Source of the DNA: Ixodes scapularis
Lineage: Eukaryota > Arthropoda > Arachnida > Ixodida > Ixodidae
NCBI RefSeq assembly: GCF_016920785.2
Contig: NW_024609857.1
Coordinates: 130,751,094-130,815,093 of the forward strand
Length of the DNA: 64,000 nucleotides
Direction: 5' to 3'
The notes beneath the pieces are model-generated. The model saw only the letters and a program-made list of their open reading frames with translations, was not told where the DNA came from and did not search any database. Shown piece by piece: positions 20,643 to 31,902 of the stretch. The position numbers and the translations under genes are program-made. Each line of letters starts with the position of its first letter. Within the stretch, counting starts at the first letter, position 1.

Positions 20643-21278
20643 TTAAAGGAGCTATGCAACAATTTTTGTACTTTGCGCAAATACCGCTTAAAACGGATCC
20701 CTAACGTTAATGACCTATGAAACACGCGTTCGTTTTTCACCCCACGCAATAGAAGTCCCAGAAAAAAAATTAAAGAAAAACGAGCAGCGTTCACCCCCTC
20801 AACTCGCAGCCAGAACAAGTGGCCACGTGATCTGGAGCCGATTATATGCCGCCAGTGTTGATCATAGCCACGCGCTGGGGTTGGCAAAGCACAGGACACG
20901 CGCTGAGTTCCAGACATTGTTATGGCTCGGCTGTTGTCGTCGTTGCAGCGATTGGACACGGGTCACAACCCGAATGCTTCTCGAGCTAGCAATTGTCACG
21001 AGCCCAAGTCGAGTGCCCACGCAATGCTCGGGTCCAATCTATGAACCGCATTCGAATATCGTCACTTGGGTGTATTACGACCCCCGAGTTACGTCATCAA
21101 ATTTTGCAAAGGAGAGATTGAATGAAAATGATCGCTTTTGTCCTTGAAATTACAACGCAACAAAGGAGTTTCTTGGCCAATGGCGTTGCGTGTGTGTATC
21201 CTTGAGTCCCAGGTGTGCGAGTAAGCTCGTGTAGAGAGAAAAACATTCCAATTGAATATCGTTGCACAGCTCCTTTAA
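20643..21278. mobile_element. TTAA-flanked MITE, TTAAAGGAGCT family
   Basis: The ends are TTAAAGGAGCTATGCAAC and the complement TTAAAGGAGCTGTGCAAC, both including TTAA (20643-20646 and 21275-21278). A TTAA target fits piggyBac-type elements. It has no transposase. A second, interrupted copy lies at about 6358-9124. Confidence 0.8.
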
Positions 21279-21568
21279 TGCAGAATTGCACTCTTACTGA
21301 AGCTCACTCCGGCTTAGTCTTGAAAAGTGCAACGCGCCACGGTCGGAGACAGCTGGCCGGTTGCCGAGCACCTGCGCCATCCGTTGATCACACAACGCAA
21401 CTACGGAAAAAAATGAAAAAAAAAAAAAAATAGGCAGCGAACTTTACGTTTGAAGTCCTATAAAGCATGAAACGCTTTATATGACTTTGCATTTTCAGTT
21501 TCTCCTCTTTGTTTAGTGGGAAAACAGCATTGGTGTATGTATATAGTTCACCTGGCTTCAGGTTGCGC

Positions 21569-21792
21569 GACATCAATTTCCCCCGTCAAATTTAGCGGGG
21601 AAACTAAATTGGTGAATAGGCCACCTGACGTCCCCTTTCCGCTAAATTTAGCGAGGAAACTTAATTGCCCTGTAGGTCTCGTGACGCCAGGTCACGCGAC
21701 ATCTAATTTCCAGTTGCATTTAACAAATAAACTGAATTCGTGTAATAGCTCACGTGACATCGATTTCCCCGCTAAATTTAGCGTGAAACGCA
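21569..21792. repeat. minisatellite of about 60-66-bp units with TAAATTTAGC core
   Basis: Four diverged units each contain a core like CGCTAAATTTAGCG (TCAAATTTAGCGGGG near 21589, then near 21640 and 21771; TTGCATTTAACAAATAAA near 21712), followed by a TAAATTGGTG- or TTAATTGCCC-like segment and a GTGACG-type segment. GCTAAATTTAGC is itself a perfect palindrome. A single unit-like copy lies at 48832-48858 next to a CR1 element. Confidence 0.75.
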
Positions 21793-23507
21793 CGGACAGA
21801 AGAACCATATTTTGGGAATCGGGGGTAGCGTTAAAAAAAAGCATTTCACGCTTTAAAAAAAACAAAAAAAAAAAAAACAGAAGGGGCAGGACAGAGGACT
21901 CTGAGACAATTCCGGAGTACTTCGCCAGCTGCAAAAGCTTCGAAAGATACAGAAACAAAAAATAATAACAAGGTGGACGTCGCGACGCCATAGCTAGACA
22001 CGGCATCGCGTTGCTGATAGGCTGAAACTGGAACCCGATGGAGTAGAGTTAACGCCTTCTGCGAGTCTTCTTAAGCTGCGTTCTGCATATGACGGTTTGA
22101 TCGAAATGTCAAACTACAACTCCAGATATTATTACGCATTTTCCTTCGGTTATGTGGCCACGGCGGGCAGAGCACTCACTTCGTCCCACGACTGATGGCG
22201 GGACGCCGTATGTAATCCGAGCAACGGCAACGGCTCAGCTACGGTATTACCGTTTTCTTTGAGAACAAATTGCCACATCCGCGAGCATCGAAGCAAACAC
22301 GCAGAAGGCGGGGGATTGCGAGAGCGGACCCGACATCCCGACTTCTCCCCGAGCCCCGGTTTGGGCGTCTCCGTCGGGACGCGTTGAACCTGAGATATGT
22401 GGCGAGACGTCGCGGCGAGGAGTCGTAGTCACAAATCGGGTTTAGCGGAGGAAGCCCTTTTCGTGTTTTTTTTTTTTGTTGTTCTTTTCGTATTACTCTG
22501 CGTACGCGGTGGTGGCTTTGCCTTTGCTCACTGGTGTAACGCAGGCAAGCATGCACGCTGGAAATGGTTAATCTGTTTTCTTGCGCCGCCGACCGCACGG
22601 GGAACGCCGCTATAAATCGGAACTCCTCCGACCCGAACTCGTTACCGAAACACCTAACCAATACGACGGGTGTTTGTTGCACTTTTTTTACTGTTTAAAA
22701 AAAAAAAAGATATAAATGAGTTTGTACTCGTTGAACAACTTGTTCACTTTGTTATTTGGGTTCAAGACACGATTATTTTACTTTTGTGGTTCCCACGAAC
22801 GTATTCGCGTGGTAAGAGCTAATGCCATTGTCATAAAACTAAAAGAGTAGTCTGAAAACAATAATTTCCGCATTAATATCTCGGAAGGAAGGATGTACTA
22901 TTTAAGCCTACAAATATTCACGTGCGATTATAATGCCATCTCCAGTATGGTTTATTTACGGTTGAATATGCCGAAAAAACAAACGAAAAAAATCGAATCA
23001 CTAGGTATAATATTTTCATGCGACATGCATTAGAAGGATCACGCGCAGCACCTTTAATGTAAAACCTGTAGAGCCCTATGTGTAACTAATAGTAATAAAT
23101 ATATTTTGTTGGTTTTCGTTGAACTCTGATAAAAAAAAATTTTTTTCTCACCGGAAATATGGAGGCCATTGCATAGTGTGCAACATTCGACACTCAGGAA
23201 AATGCAAATTCGGATGTTATACCGATGCGGTCAAAATCCAGATTTCTACGAAAAGCAAAGCGCGCGTATAGTTTCGAGTTTCGAACACTCTCAGCCGCAG
23301 AGCCTTCAAAACCAAGCATGTCGTGGTGATCCATCAGGGCGAACCTAACGACCCGACAACGCCAGCCCTGGCTGAGTATCTGGCAAGCGTCCGAACGTCA
23401 AGCTCTTGGTATACGCGACCGGCAAAGTCACGCGTGCTTGGGAAGACAAAAATTGAACGACGAACTTGTCACGCACACGATGACACTTCAAGCTGCTTTG
23501 GTTAGTA
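21793..23507. other. no supported gene
   Basis: Several oligo-A and oligo-T tracts occur. Open frames such as 22239-22682 on the minus strand resemble no family known to me. No long repeat was seen. Confidence 0.45.
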
Positions 23508-24972
23508 TAGACGCTTTCAGCGAGTCAGTTACTCGAGCTGCCACCAGTCGGCGCGCCTTTCGGGCGCTTTCCGGGCCGCCATAGCCGACCTTCAGTTTCT
23601 CGCCGTTGCTCCGCGTTGTGTGCTGCACAGGCCACTACCGGAGCTTGGTTTTCGTGTTATTTTACGTTCCGCGTTGAAATCTTGGTTTTTCTTTAGGTCT
23701 TTTTGATATTTAGGACTTTCATTTAATCATTTGATATTCATATTTCGACATAGCTTTTGTACTTTCTTATTTATGGAATGGAATCGGACAGCGAATGGAT
23801 CGACGATACAAGATTATGAGGCTTCAATGACCATGTAAGATCATGGCATTCTTACGTTTCTGTCGCTAATAAAGGCAGCCAACACTATTGCGACATATGT
23901 AAATTGCAACTGGCGCAGTAAGGCTATCACAGTCGTGCTTCTCGCTGCATGTGCGCGCTCGTTTCCGTGAAGCCGACCCGCATGTAAGCGATTTAGCGTG
24001 CGACGAGACGACGCGATGGAGATTTCTCACTGTCGCCCGTCGCATCGCTCGGTTTTGGGATTTCTAGAAAACGTCGCTCACTGTTTTGGTCGCTTGCTCC
24101 GTCGCTTCCATGCGGTTTGCCTCGTCGCGCGACTGACTGAGCGACAGCGAAGCGGGTCGCCGTCGCTTGTCTGGTCGCTCGCCAAATCGCTTACATGCGG
24201 TTTATACTCAATTAATTTCGATGCACACAGCATTGAACCATTGGCGCCTCGATATTAAGTATAAACCGCATGCAAGCGATTCGGCGAGCAACGAGACAAG
24301 CGACGGTGACCAGCTTCGCTGTCACTCGGGCAGTCGCGCGACGAGGCAAACCGCATGGAAGCGACGGGAGCAAGCGACCAAGACGGTGAGCGACGTTTTC
24401 TAGAAACCCAAAAAACCGACCGACGCAACAGGCGACAGTGAGAAATCTTCGTCGCTGACTCTCGTCGTTGTCGCCGTCGCTCGTCTCGTCGCACGCTAAA
24501 TCGCTTACATGCGGGTCGGCTTTACGGAAACGAGCGCGCACATGCAGTGAGAAGCACGACTGCGATAGCCTTACTGCGTCAGTTGAAATTTGCATATGTC
24601 GTAATGGTGTTGACTGCCCTTTATTAGCGAGAAAAAAGTTAGAATGGGATGACCTTACATGGTCTCTGAAGCCATAATCTTGTTATCGTCGATCCATTCG
24701 CTGTCCGATTCCATTTCATAAATAAGAAAATACAAGAGCTACGTGGAAATATAGATATAAATGATTAAATGAAAGCCAGAAATATTGAAAAGACCTAAAG
24801 AAAACACGCGATTTCAACGCGGAACGTAAAAGAACGCGAAAACAAAGCTCCGGTAGTGGCCGGTGCAGCACACAACGCGGAGGAACGGCGAGAAACTGAA
24901 GGGCGGTTATGGCGGCCGGGTCACGTGACGTCAAGATGGCGGCGCCCATGAAATGTTGCCTGAAAGGGTCTA
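23508..24972. mobile_element. 1.46-kb foldback element with ~680-bp arms
   Basis: The ends are TAGACGCTTTC and GAAAGGGTCTA, flanked by TA on both sides (23506-23507 and 24973-24974). The arms pair almost continuously to a ~50-base centre near 24240. Examples are GGACAGCGAATGGATCGACG (23780s) with its complement near 24700, GAAGCCGACCCGCATGTAAGC (split across the 23970s) with its complement near 24515, and TTCTAGAAAACGTCGCTCA near 24065 with its complement near 24395. It has no coding capacity. Terminal bases tie it to the TAGAC family at 4037, 29866, 30323 and 40916. Confidence 0.88.
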
Positions 24973-24974
24973 TA

Positions 24975-25968
24975 GTTCCGGGGCACTGAACAGAAGGCGC
25001 GCCTCAACTTGTCGGCGCGGCTGGTGGCAAAAAAGGGCAACTTGGGAAAATGCCATGTCAGCGAACGATCTGACACGAGTGCGACGTCACGTTTCGGCAG
25101 GGCATTCGACGTTTGAGCCGGAGAACGGGTTCCATGACTGCGGCCGCGGACCGTATCAGGGTTGCGAAAATTCGGCATAAGGTGGCGCTACCTGTCGGTC
25201 CAAACTTCAAAAAGTGAGTGTGTGTGGTAGGAGAGGGGACGCAGGAAGGGGGGGGGGGGGGGGGGTTACGTGGTGCACAATATTTGAGAAAAAACGTTAT
25301 TCGTGAGTTAACGGGTGCAATACGGCGTATCGGCTACACTGAAACTTGAGTTATGCTGTTAGTGCCTCCACTTGTGTCATAAAGGAAAGACTGTAAATAG
25401 CTGTATAACGCCGTAAGAGCTACACTTTGTTTTTACCCGAGGGTTGCCTTGAATTACGCTTTTTTGTTTTATTTCGGATGCACGAGGACCAGCCGAGATT
25501 TAAGAAAATCAAAAAAAAAAAAAAAAAAAAAAGCTGCCAGCTTTAGGTGATTTGGGACGAAGCAAAGATTGAGCGTGAAACTGAAAATAAAGTTTATTTT
25601 CTCCGTTGTTTATAATTCCAACGCGGGCACCGAGGTGTTCGCTTTATCAATTAATCGTAAATATTCTTTTGCCTTACTCTTTTGCACAAAAGAAAAAACA
25701 ATAAAAAACGAAGAAACAAATAAAGCGGCCCATATGAGGAGAGAAGACGATCGCCGAGGGAATCACAACAGTCAGTCACACACCTACATGTGCCTTTACA
25801 CATATTTGTGTGTGCATCGGTGCGAGTGTGCTTGTGTGTGTTTGCGTATGTGTGTGTGTACACTAACCACAGTTTGTATTTCTTAAGTTTAATCCTAATT
25901 ACTTGAAATTCGGTCTTTCGAACTGTCGTTTTCTAAAAGCTTGGTCTGCTGGGCAAGTTGGTAATGGA
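24975..25968. other. no supported gene; G18 and A22 tracts
   Basis: Poly-G lies at about 25248-25265, poly-A at 25511-25532, and a GT-rich stretch at 25805-25862. No coding sequence is recognised. Confidence 0.55.
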
Positions 25969-25970
25969 CG

Positions 25971-26094
25971 TTCATATTAAAAATAGCGCAAAAGAGACGG
26001 GACAAAAAGACGAAGAAGCACACAGGACAAGCTTTTGTCCGGTGTGCTTCTTCGTCTTTTTGTCCCGTCTCTTTTGCGCTATTTTTAATATGAA
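25971..26094. repeat. 60-bp-arm near-perfect palindrome with 4-base loop
   Basis: The left arm (25971-26030) begins TTCATATTAAAAATAGCGCA and ends CACACAGGACAA. The loop is GCTT and the right arm (26035-26094) is its complement with about one mismatch. The purine-rich left arm (AAAAGAGACGGGACAAAAAG) resembles 16683-16742. The loop is too small for an ordinary TIR element, so an inverted dimer junction is more likely. Confidence 0.93.
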
Positions 26095-27610
26095 TGTCGT
26101 TTTCTGGTATCTTTAACAGGCATTCCTCAGCGGAATGCCTGTTAGCGGGAATTCTTCAAAGTTACTTCGTTTCTTCTGAAAACGACGACAGCCTCGCTGC
26201 GTCGTCAGTGAGCCCGGTTAGAAAACCCCGAACGTCAGGCACAGCGTCACGCCGACGTCAGAAACACGAGGCACCCCCCGCTTCTTCCCCCGACAGCCTG
26301 AGTGACTATCCTCCGTTCGCCGCTGACATCCCGGTGGAAGCTACGTGCTCGTTGTACCAGTCGTACGTCTACATTTCACCGTGTGATAACGCCCTCGCCC
26401 ATACCCACGCGTTGTTGTTGTAGGCAGCGAGCTGTGTCAGGCGAGAAAAGGAAGGCAATCGATTGGTCCGGCAAGCACGTAGCTTCCACTCCACTGTCAC
26501 CGTATAGGGGTGAAAGGAGCATAAGCGGTCGACGACGCCTCAAACAAGACTTAAGAGCTTGACAGCATTAATCACACCCTAAATAACTCTGAGGAGAAAA
26601 GGGGGGGGGGGGGGGGGGGGTGCCGTGCAAGTCTCGATTAAAAACTCCGGTAGGCCACTGACGGCGCTCAGCGCCAAAACGCCGTTCGTTCTCTCCTTCC
26701 TCGCACAGCGTTGCTGCTTTCCCTACAACGCTGCGCCGTAAAAGAGGCTCGATTATTCCTGGGTACGCGCTGATCCTTGTCACCCATTTTCTGGACGGCA
26801 CGAAAAAAAAAAAAAAAAAAGGGGGGGGGGGGTGAGGAGGGGAAGAAATGGGGCTATTTTTAGCAACAGTCTAGGGAAGGCTGATTTCACTCGGTTTCGG
26901 AGCTGACCCCACTTGTTTTCGGTGGAGAGCGGGGCCGGCTGGTGCCCCACCCCCGCACCGTGTACGTGTGCGATGGCGAACCCACGTCACGTCTTTCGTC
27001 ATCTGTATGGGGCGCGCGATATTCGCCGACAGCTGGCATCGTCCGTTACACCGAGCCGCGAAAGACGAACAAACGAGAGCTGCAACCGAAAAAAAAAGCT
27101 TCGCCGACATAGTTGTATTGGGGGGAAAACGCTTGAGCCAGAACACACAGAAACAAGCCGCATCATAACGGTGCTCCCTCGCATCTTTCCGTCTCCCCGT
27201 GTGACGTCTCGCCGTCGCTTTCCACTCTCGAACTTCTTGAGCATGACGTCCCCTGCCCGCGGTTTTTCATCCGCCTGTCCTCATAAGAAACAGTTGCCTG
27301 AGAATTACTTCTGTGGTGACCGGGTGCCGACGAGGCTTCCTAAGAAAATGAAAATAAGAACTGAAGACCTGAGCAAGACGGCCGTCTGATGGTTAGAATA
27401 CAAAGCCGCGCTATAAAACAAAAAAGGAAAAAAATTAAAGAAAAAGAAAGCAGTTTTATCAAAATTGTTATCACGTTGACGCAGGAAAGCCCTCTGTAAT
27501 TTGAGAGCCTTGTATACAAAACTGCAAAGCGCCGGCCTCAAAAAAACCAACAGCAACAAGACAACTGTGTATTTCGTGCCGCAAGCTTTAAATCGCACAG
27601 CCGAAAGCTG
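26095..27610. other. no supported gene; hairpin, G20 and A18G12 tracts, fragment shared with 33070-33245
   Basis: At 26119-26143 CAGGCATTCC pairs with GGAATGCCTG around TCAGC. Poly-G lies at 26601-26620 and an A18G12 tract at 26803-26832. GAAGCTACGTGCTCGTTG and GATTGGTCCGGCAAGC followed by CGTAGCTTCCAC also occur inside the MITE at 32840-33498, so 26330-26535 is probably a relic of that family. Confidence 0.55.
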
Positions 27611-27734
27611 AAGGCCCGTTGACCACACACCACACGCGACAGCTTAAAAGCAGGTCCTAAGCCGTCGCAAGACGCTTAAAAACCGGTCTCGTCTCATCCG
27701 GATCTACTCAGTTGCAAGTGTGTGAACGGGCCTT
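27611..27734. mobile_element. small TIR element with AAGGCCCGTT ends
   Basis: The left end is AAGGCCCGTTGACCACACAC and the right end is TGTGTGAACGGGCCTT. This is the same terminal motif as 18195-19405. At ~124 bp it is a minimal derivative. CTG on the left and CAG on the right extend the inverted match, so the exact ends are uncertain. Confidence 0.65.
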
Positions 27735-29286
27735 CAGTCTCCAGCGGAATGTGGCTCTAGCCGAATGTGGCTCCAGCGGTTCGGAAAAAGATGGCAAAGT
27801 ATGCTTTCTGAACATACCTTGGCATGCATGTTGCAGTGGCACGCGTCACGAAAAACAAGAAGAAGAAATGATGAGAGCAAAAATTGTTGGAGTTCCCAGA
27901 CTAGAGCTATTCATGAAATGCTATCGCATTTCAAAGTTGAACGAAGGGCCTTAGCCCCCGTTGCACCGCACGTGACTGCAAAACGCGGGAAGAACTAAAG
28001 GGGTACGCAAACTGGCACCGTGGTCCGTGAGCGTTTCACCGTACCGTCAAAAAAGCTGGACTCCCTCCCCGTTCTTCAGTTTGTACACGACAACGAGCCG
28101 TGGCAAGTCGTGTAAAGTGAGACAGGGGGACGCGATGCGACGCCCGCCTCCCCGCAAGTCTTGCCGAACGAAACCTTGACCTTCCCTCCACCCCGCTCGT
28201 GAACGTGATTGGTAGCATCGAGTGGTTTCGTCATGGAACACGTCACGGGGCGGGGCGCCGTGGCTTGCCGTGACGTTGTCGTGGTGAGCGTCATATCTCC
28301 CCGGCTTTTTTGGCGGAGTGGTGAAACAATCACGGACCATGGCGCCAGTGTGCACACCCCTTAACTCGACACGGTAATCTGGCCCAAGCAACAATACATT
28401 AACCTTCGACGTTTAGACAACGTGACGTAAGCAAAGTTTGGCGACCCCAAAAGGTCTTCAGGCGTTCCTTCTGTTCACAAACCCGTCTTTCTGTTGTTGT
28501 AGACATGGCGACGCTCACTTGTAAGGGAGTAGTTCGTCATGGTATGCCTGACAAAGCCCGCAACTATAGTGTTTGGTGTCTGTTTGCTCACCGAGGCCGG
28601 CCAAGCGGACAAAGAAGACGTCCTCGCTCACAACTCGCACATTAGGCTGTGGCCGACGGATACACGCGTGTTTCCAGGGAGACAACGGACGAGACGTGCC
28701 GGGAGGAAAGGTGGAAGGGGGCTGGAAGCGGAACTCCGTGTTGGGACATTAAACTGCCCCTAATGCGACCGCGCTCAGGTTGGAGTCGGGGAAAGGGGGG
28801 GGGACGACGACGGGAGTTCCGGACGTGAATCAACACTGCGTGAACGAGGTATCTGCCAGAATCGCGACGCAATTAGGTTGATGCCGTGTTGCGATTCTGG
28901 CCTAGCGGAAACTTTAGAGGCGCGCGATGCGCCTGATGATGGCATGTGTACGCACGCAAGATGCTTCCTCATCGGTGGACTAACAGACAATTAAGGTGGT
29001 GACACATGTGTCAAAAGGATTTTTTAATCAACGTTTTATACGCCCCAGACTCGTCAACTGAACACAGAAGTACACGTTTCTAAACAGTATAGCATATATG
29101 GCGGAGAAGGTGTCCTGAATTGCGTCAGCGACGCCTTTGCTTGTTGGCAAGGAGATGCGTTCGATCCGCAACTTGGGGCACGTAGAGCGAAAGGTCACAC
29201 TGCAGAACACGGAGATCTTGGGTTCACCTTTTAAGCAACTACCCGTTTTGATCTAGATGCGTCGTGTATTTACGGCGCAATGAACG
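27735..29286. other. no supported gene; one hairpin
   Basis: Near 28853-28902 TGCCAGAATCGCGAC pairs imperfectly with TTGCGATTCTGGCC. The open frames are short and unfamiliar. Confidence 0.45.
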
Positions 29287-29719
29287 TTAAAGGGATGCTG
29301 AACCGAAAATCGAATTTCAGAAAACAACGCAGAATCGATAGGCGGGACACTAGAAATCCCATAACGTCACTCATAAAGCGGTATCTCCAACAGTTCGTCG
29401 TTTTTTTTTTGTAAAAGAAGAGCGCGCTCGCACAAGGCCGAAAATACGCGTGACCTCGCGATTCTCATTTCCTCTTCTTTTCGCTTCGATTCCGCTAGGG
29501 CGCGGAAAGGAAAGGGGAGCGAGGCCATTTTTCCTCCTTCTCAACTCTTCATCGATAAGATGACGTCAACGTTCTCCCTCATTCGCTCCTTTATTTTCCA
29601 GAAATACGGCCATCCGCTCGTGATAAGCCGATATGATGTTTCGCGGTTTATGGCGCCCGGCTGAACAATTCTGCAAGCTTATTTTGTGAAATCCGAGTTT
29701 CGGTTCGGCATCCCTTTAA
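29287..29719. mobile_element. TTAA-flanked MITE, TTAAAGGGATGC ends
   Basis: TTAAAGGGATGCTGAACCGA at the left matches the complement of TCGGTTCGGCATCCCTTTAA at the right, followed by AAATCGAATTT-like pairing. The ends include TTAA. It is about 430 bp and non-coding. Confidence 0.85.
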
Positions 29720-30322
29720 AGACCGCAGGCATAGCAGCCGTGCTTTCCCAACTAAATTTGTCGTCGACTACGGAGACATTAGACCTCCATAGATCGGTAA
29801 CCTCCCGTTGTCTAAACACACAAAACAATCCCAAAAAAAATATTTCGTGTTCCCCACAGGCAATATAGACCCTTTCCGGAACTCAGTGCATCTGGTGACT
29901 CAAATGGCAGTTTATCTCTTACTATACTAATGGCGGCAATGAACCTGTGGTCTGCAGTATTTAATGGGGTACCGCCACTTTCGCAAGTCAACGGTAAACG
30001 AGAATGTGCACTTCACTACAATTATTTTCCAATCTATTTTAGTGTCAATGGCGAAACAAATGCACCCAGTCGGAACGAAGCGCCAGCCCACATAGACGCC
30101 TTGATAGAGTTCTGTACGTCAAGGAGCTCTGAAGCCGAGGGACTAACCGATTGACTGGGACCGAGTTAGAAATGAACGCTTACGCAGCTCTTGCGTCCAA
30201 TTCCTGCTTCACGCCTCGCTAACATCGAGAATTTATAGGCCTCGAATCATCTGCTTAGGATCATCTTCAACTTCTTCCATCATCAGTAAACAGAAGGCCG
30301 CCATCAATATAGCCAAATGGTA

Positions 30323-30579
30323 TAGACGCTTTACACACGCGCCAGAATACAGCCGCCATTGCTGACCTTCTCTTGTTTTACCGAGATACCGAGCCACTGA
30401 AATTGGTGTGGACGAGCTTCCACAAAGGCCAATGGTGGGGAGCAAGACAGAATGAAATCTAAGATGTCAATAACCTGGCCTGCTATGGTAATAATGAAAT
30501 GAAGTAAACGTAATAAGGGGGAACAAAAACTGAAGGTCAGTTATGGCGGCGCCCATGCACAGCTGCTGCAAAGCGTCTA
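30323..30579 (+). mobile_element. MITE, TAGACGCTTTA family, copy B, nested
   Basis: The ends are TAGACGCTTTACA and TGCAAAGCGTCTA, flanked by TA (30321-30322 and 30580-30581). It is full length at 257 bp and matches 4037-4293. Insertion at TA fits Tc1/mariner-type mobilisation. Confidence 0.88.
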
Positions 30580-30633
30580 TAGCACATATACGAGAAAAGA
30601 GTCAAAGTACAGGCTAGCTGGTGGAAGTCAACG

Positions 30634-30752
30634 ATTTCGTCGTTTACCCTGAGACTGGGTTTTTTTTTTGAAGAGCAGAAGTAACAGAAAAAACAGACAG
30701 GTCTCTTCTGCTCTTCAAAAAAAAACCCCAGTCTCAGGGTAAACGACGAAAT
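30634..30752. repeat. palindrome ATTTCGTCGTTTACCC, nested in MITE copy B
   Basis: The left arm ATTTCGTCGTTTACCCTGAG continues ACTGGGTTTTTTTTTTGAAG. The right arm ends CTCAGGGTAAACGACGAAAT. Arms are about 47 bp with a ~25-base loop rich in ACAGA. The core CCTGAGACTGGG is close to the CCGAGACTGGGG of 5101 and 20411. The copy at 40916-41429 lacks it, so it is an insertion. Confidence 0.88.
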
Positions 30753-30827
30753 AGCACATATGCCGTTTTCAGGTGATGATGATAGTGATCAAAGTGGTTA
30801 GACTGAATTCCGGAAAGGGTCTATTAT

Positions 30828-31501
30828 ACCGGGTGATATTTTTTATTCGAAACAAATTTATTGCAAAAAATCCGTAGAAGATGCACTAATACAGTTTGTG
30901 CAGGTGAGTTATAAGGCCAGGGGAACATTATGCGGGTGGCTAATCTTTGCAAAAGATCAGTTATTTAAATAAAATTCTTTAAGTAACTTTTTATTAGTGA
31001 AAATAGACATATGGTTTCAATTAGAAACTTAGAGAGCGTTATCGAAAACCACTAAATCAGCTCTTTCTAGAACGACTTGAAGCTTGTGGGAAAGTCGGGG
31101 GCGCGCCAAAGTTACCACTCGTAAAGCAGACGCAAAGCTAGCAGTGGCTGAACGCGATAATGATCTAATCATCCACGTTCCGCCGCTGCTAGCTTTGCGC
31201 CTAATTCACGAGAGGGAACTTCGGCGCGCCCCGAGTTTCTTACGAGCTTCAGGTCGTTCCAAAAAGAGTTAATTTAGTGGCTTTCGATTACGCTCGCTAA
31301 GTTTATGATTGGAACAATATGTCTATTTTAATGAATAAAAAGTTAATTACCGAATTTTAATTAGCTAGCCGACTTATCGCAAAGATTAGCCACCCACATA
31401 ATGCCTCCCTGGCCGCATAGTTCACCCGCACAAACCGTATTAGTGCACCCTTCACTGATTGTTTGTAATAAACCTGCTTCGAATAAAAATGATCACCCGG
31501 T
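30828..31501. mobile_element. 674-bp foldback, ACCGGGTGAT ends
   Basis: The left arm begins ACCGGGTGATATTTTTTATT and the right arm ends AATAAAAATGATCACCCGGT. Pairing continues through GTGCACTAATACGGTTTGTG, GGTGGCTAATCTTTGC, ATTTAGTGG and GGGGCGCGCCGAAG-type blocks to a centre near 31165 (CTAGC..AGTGG). The arms cover nearly the whole length. It starts five bases after MITE copy B ends. No coding sequence. Confidence 0.88.
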
Positions 31502-31902
31502 TTTTGACAAACTGTCTCATAACCGAGGACAAGGGATGTTCATTGACTTCAGTCTTACAGGTACTGTGTGATTCAGGTAAAAATCCCACGAAAGTTAGTC
31601 CCACCACCTTGGCCAGATTTCCCACTTACAGTGGGGACACCAGCTGTCTGCCGTCTAAATTTTCGCATAAAACTACAAACTTGACTTTTGAAAATGTCGA
31701 TATTTATTTCGTGAACGGACTTCAGCTCTGAATTAGTTTGCGATTTTTAGGCCTAAAAATTACACATGATAGAGAATTTTAGTATTGCGAATAGAAGCCA
31801 ACGCAAGCGCGGTGCGTTTGCGTTAGCATTGCGTGCTTCACACGGTGCATGCTCCATACGTACGCATCTCTGCGAGCATTGGGTACGTACGCTCGCTGTC
31901 AA

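Larger units (their letters stand above)
29866..30823 (+). mobile_element. MITE, TAGACCCTTTCCGGAA family, copy B with two nested insertions
   Basis: The ends are TAGACCCTTTCCGGAA and TTCCGGAAAGGGTCTA. It aligns in reverse with 40916-41429 (shared AAATGGCAGTTTA, AATGGCG.AAATGAACCTGTGG-like blocks, GAAACAAATGCACCCAGT). It is longer than that copy because it contains a second MITE (30323-30579) and a palindrome (30634-30752). Flanks are TA on the left and TT on the right. Confidence 0.85.

Noticed and set aside
21569..21792. CRISPR-like spaced repeats
   Set aside because: Units are diverged minisatellite copies without constant spacers or identical repeats, in a eukaryotic context.
26913..27389. 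158-residue plus-strand ORF with possible gene-like length
   Set aside because: Overlaps several other frames on both strands, has no recognisable domain and lies beside homopolymers.
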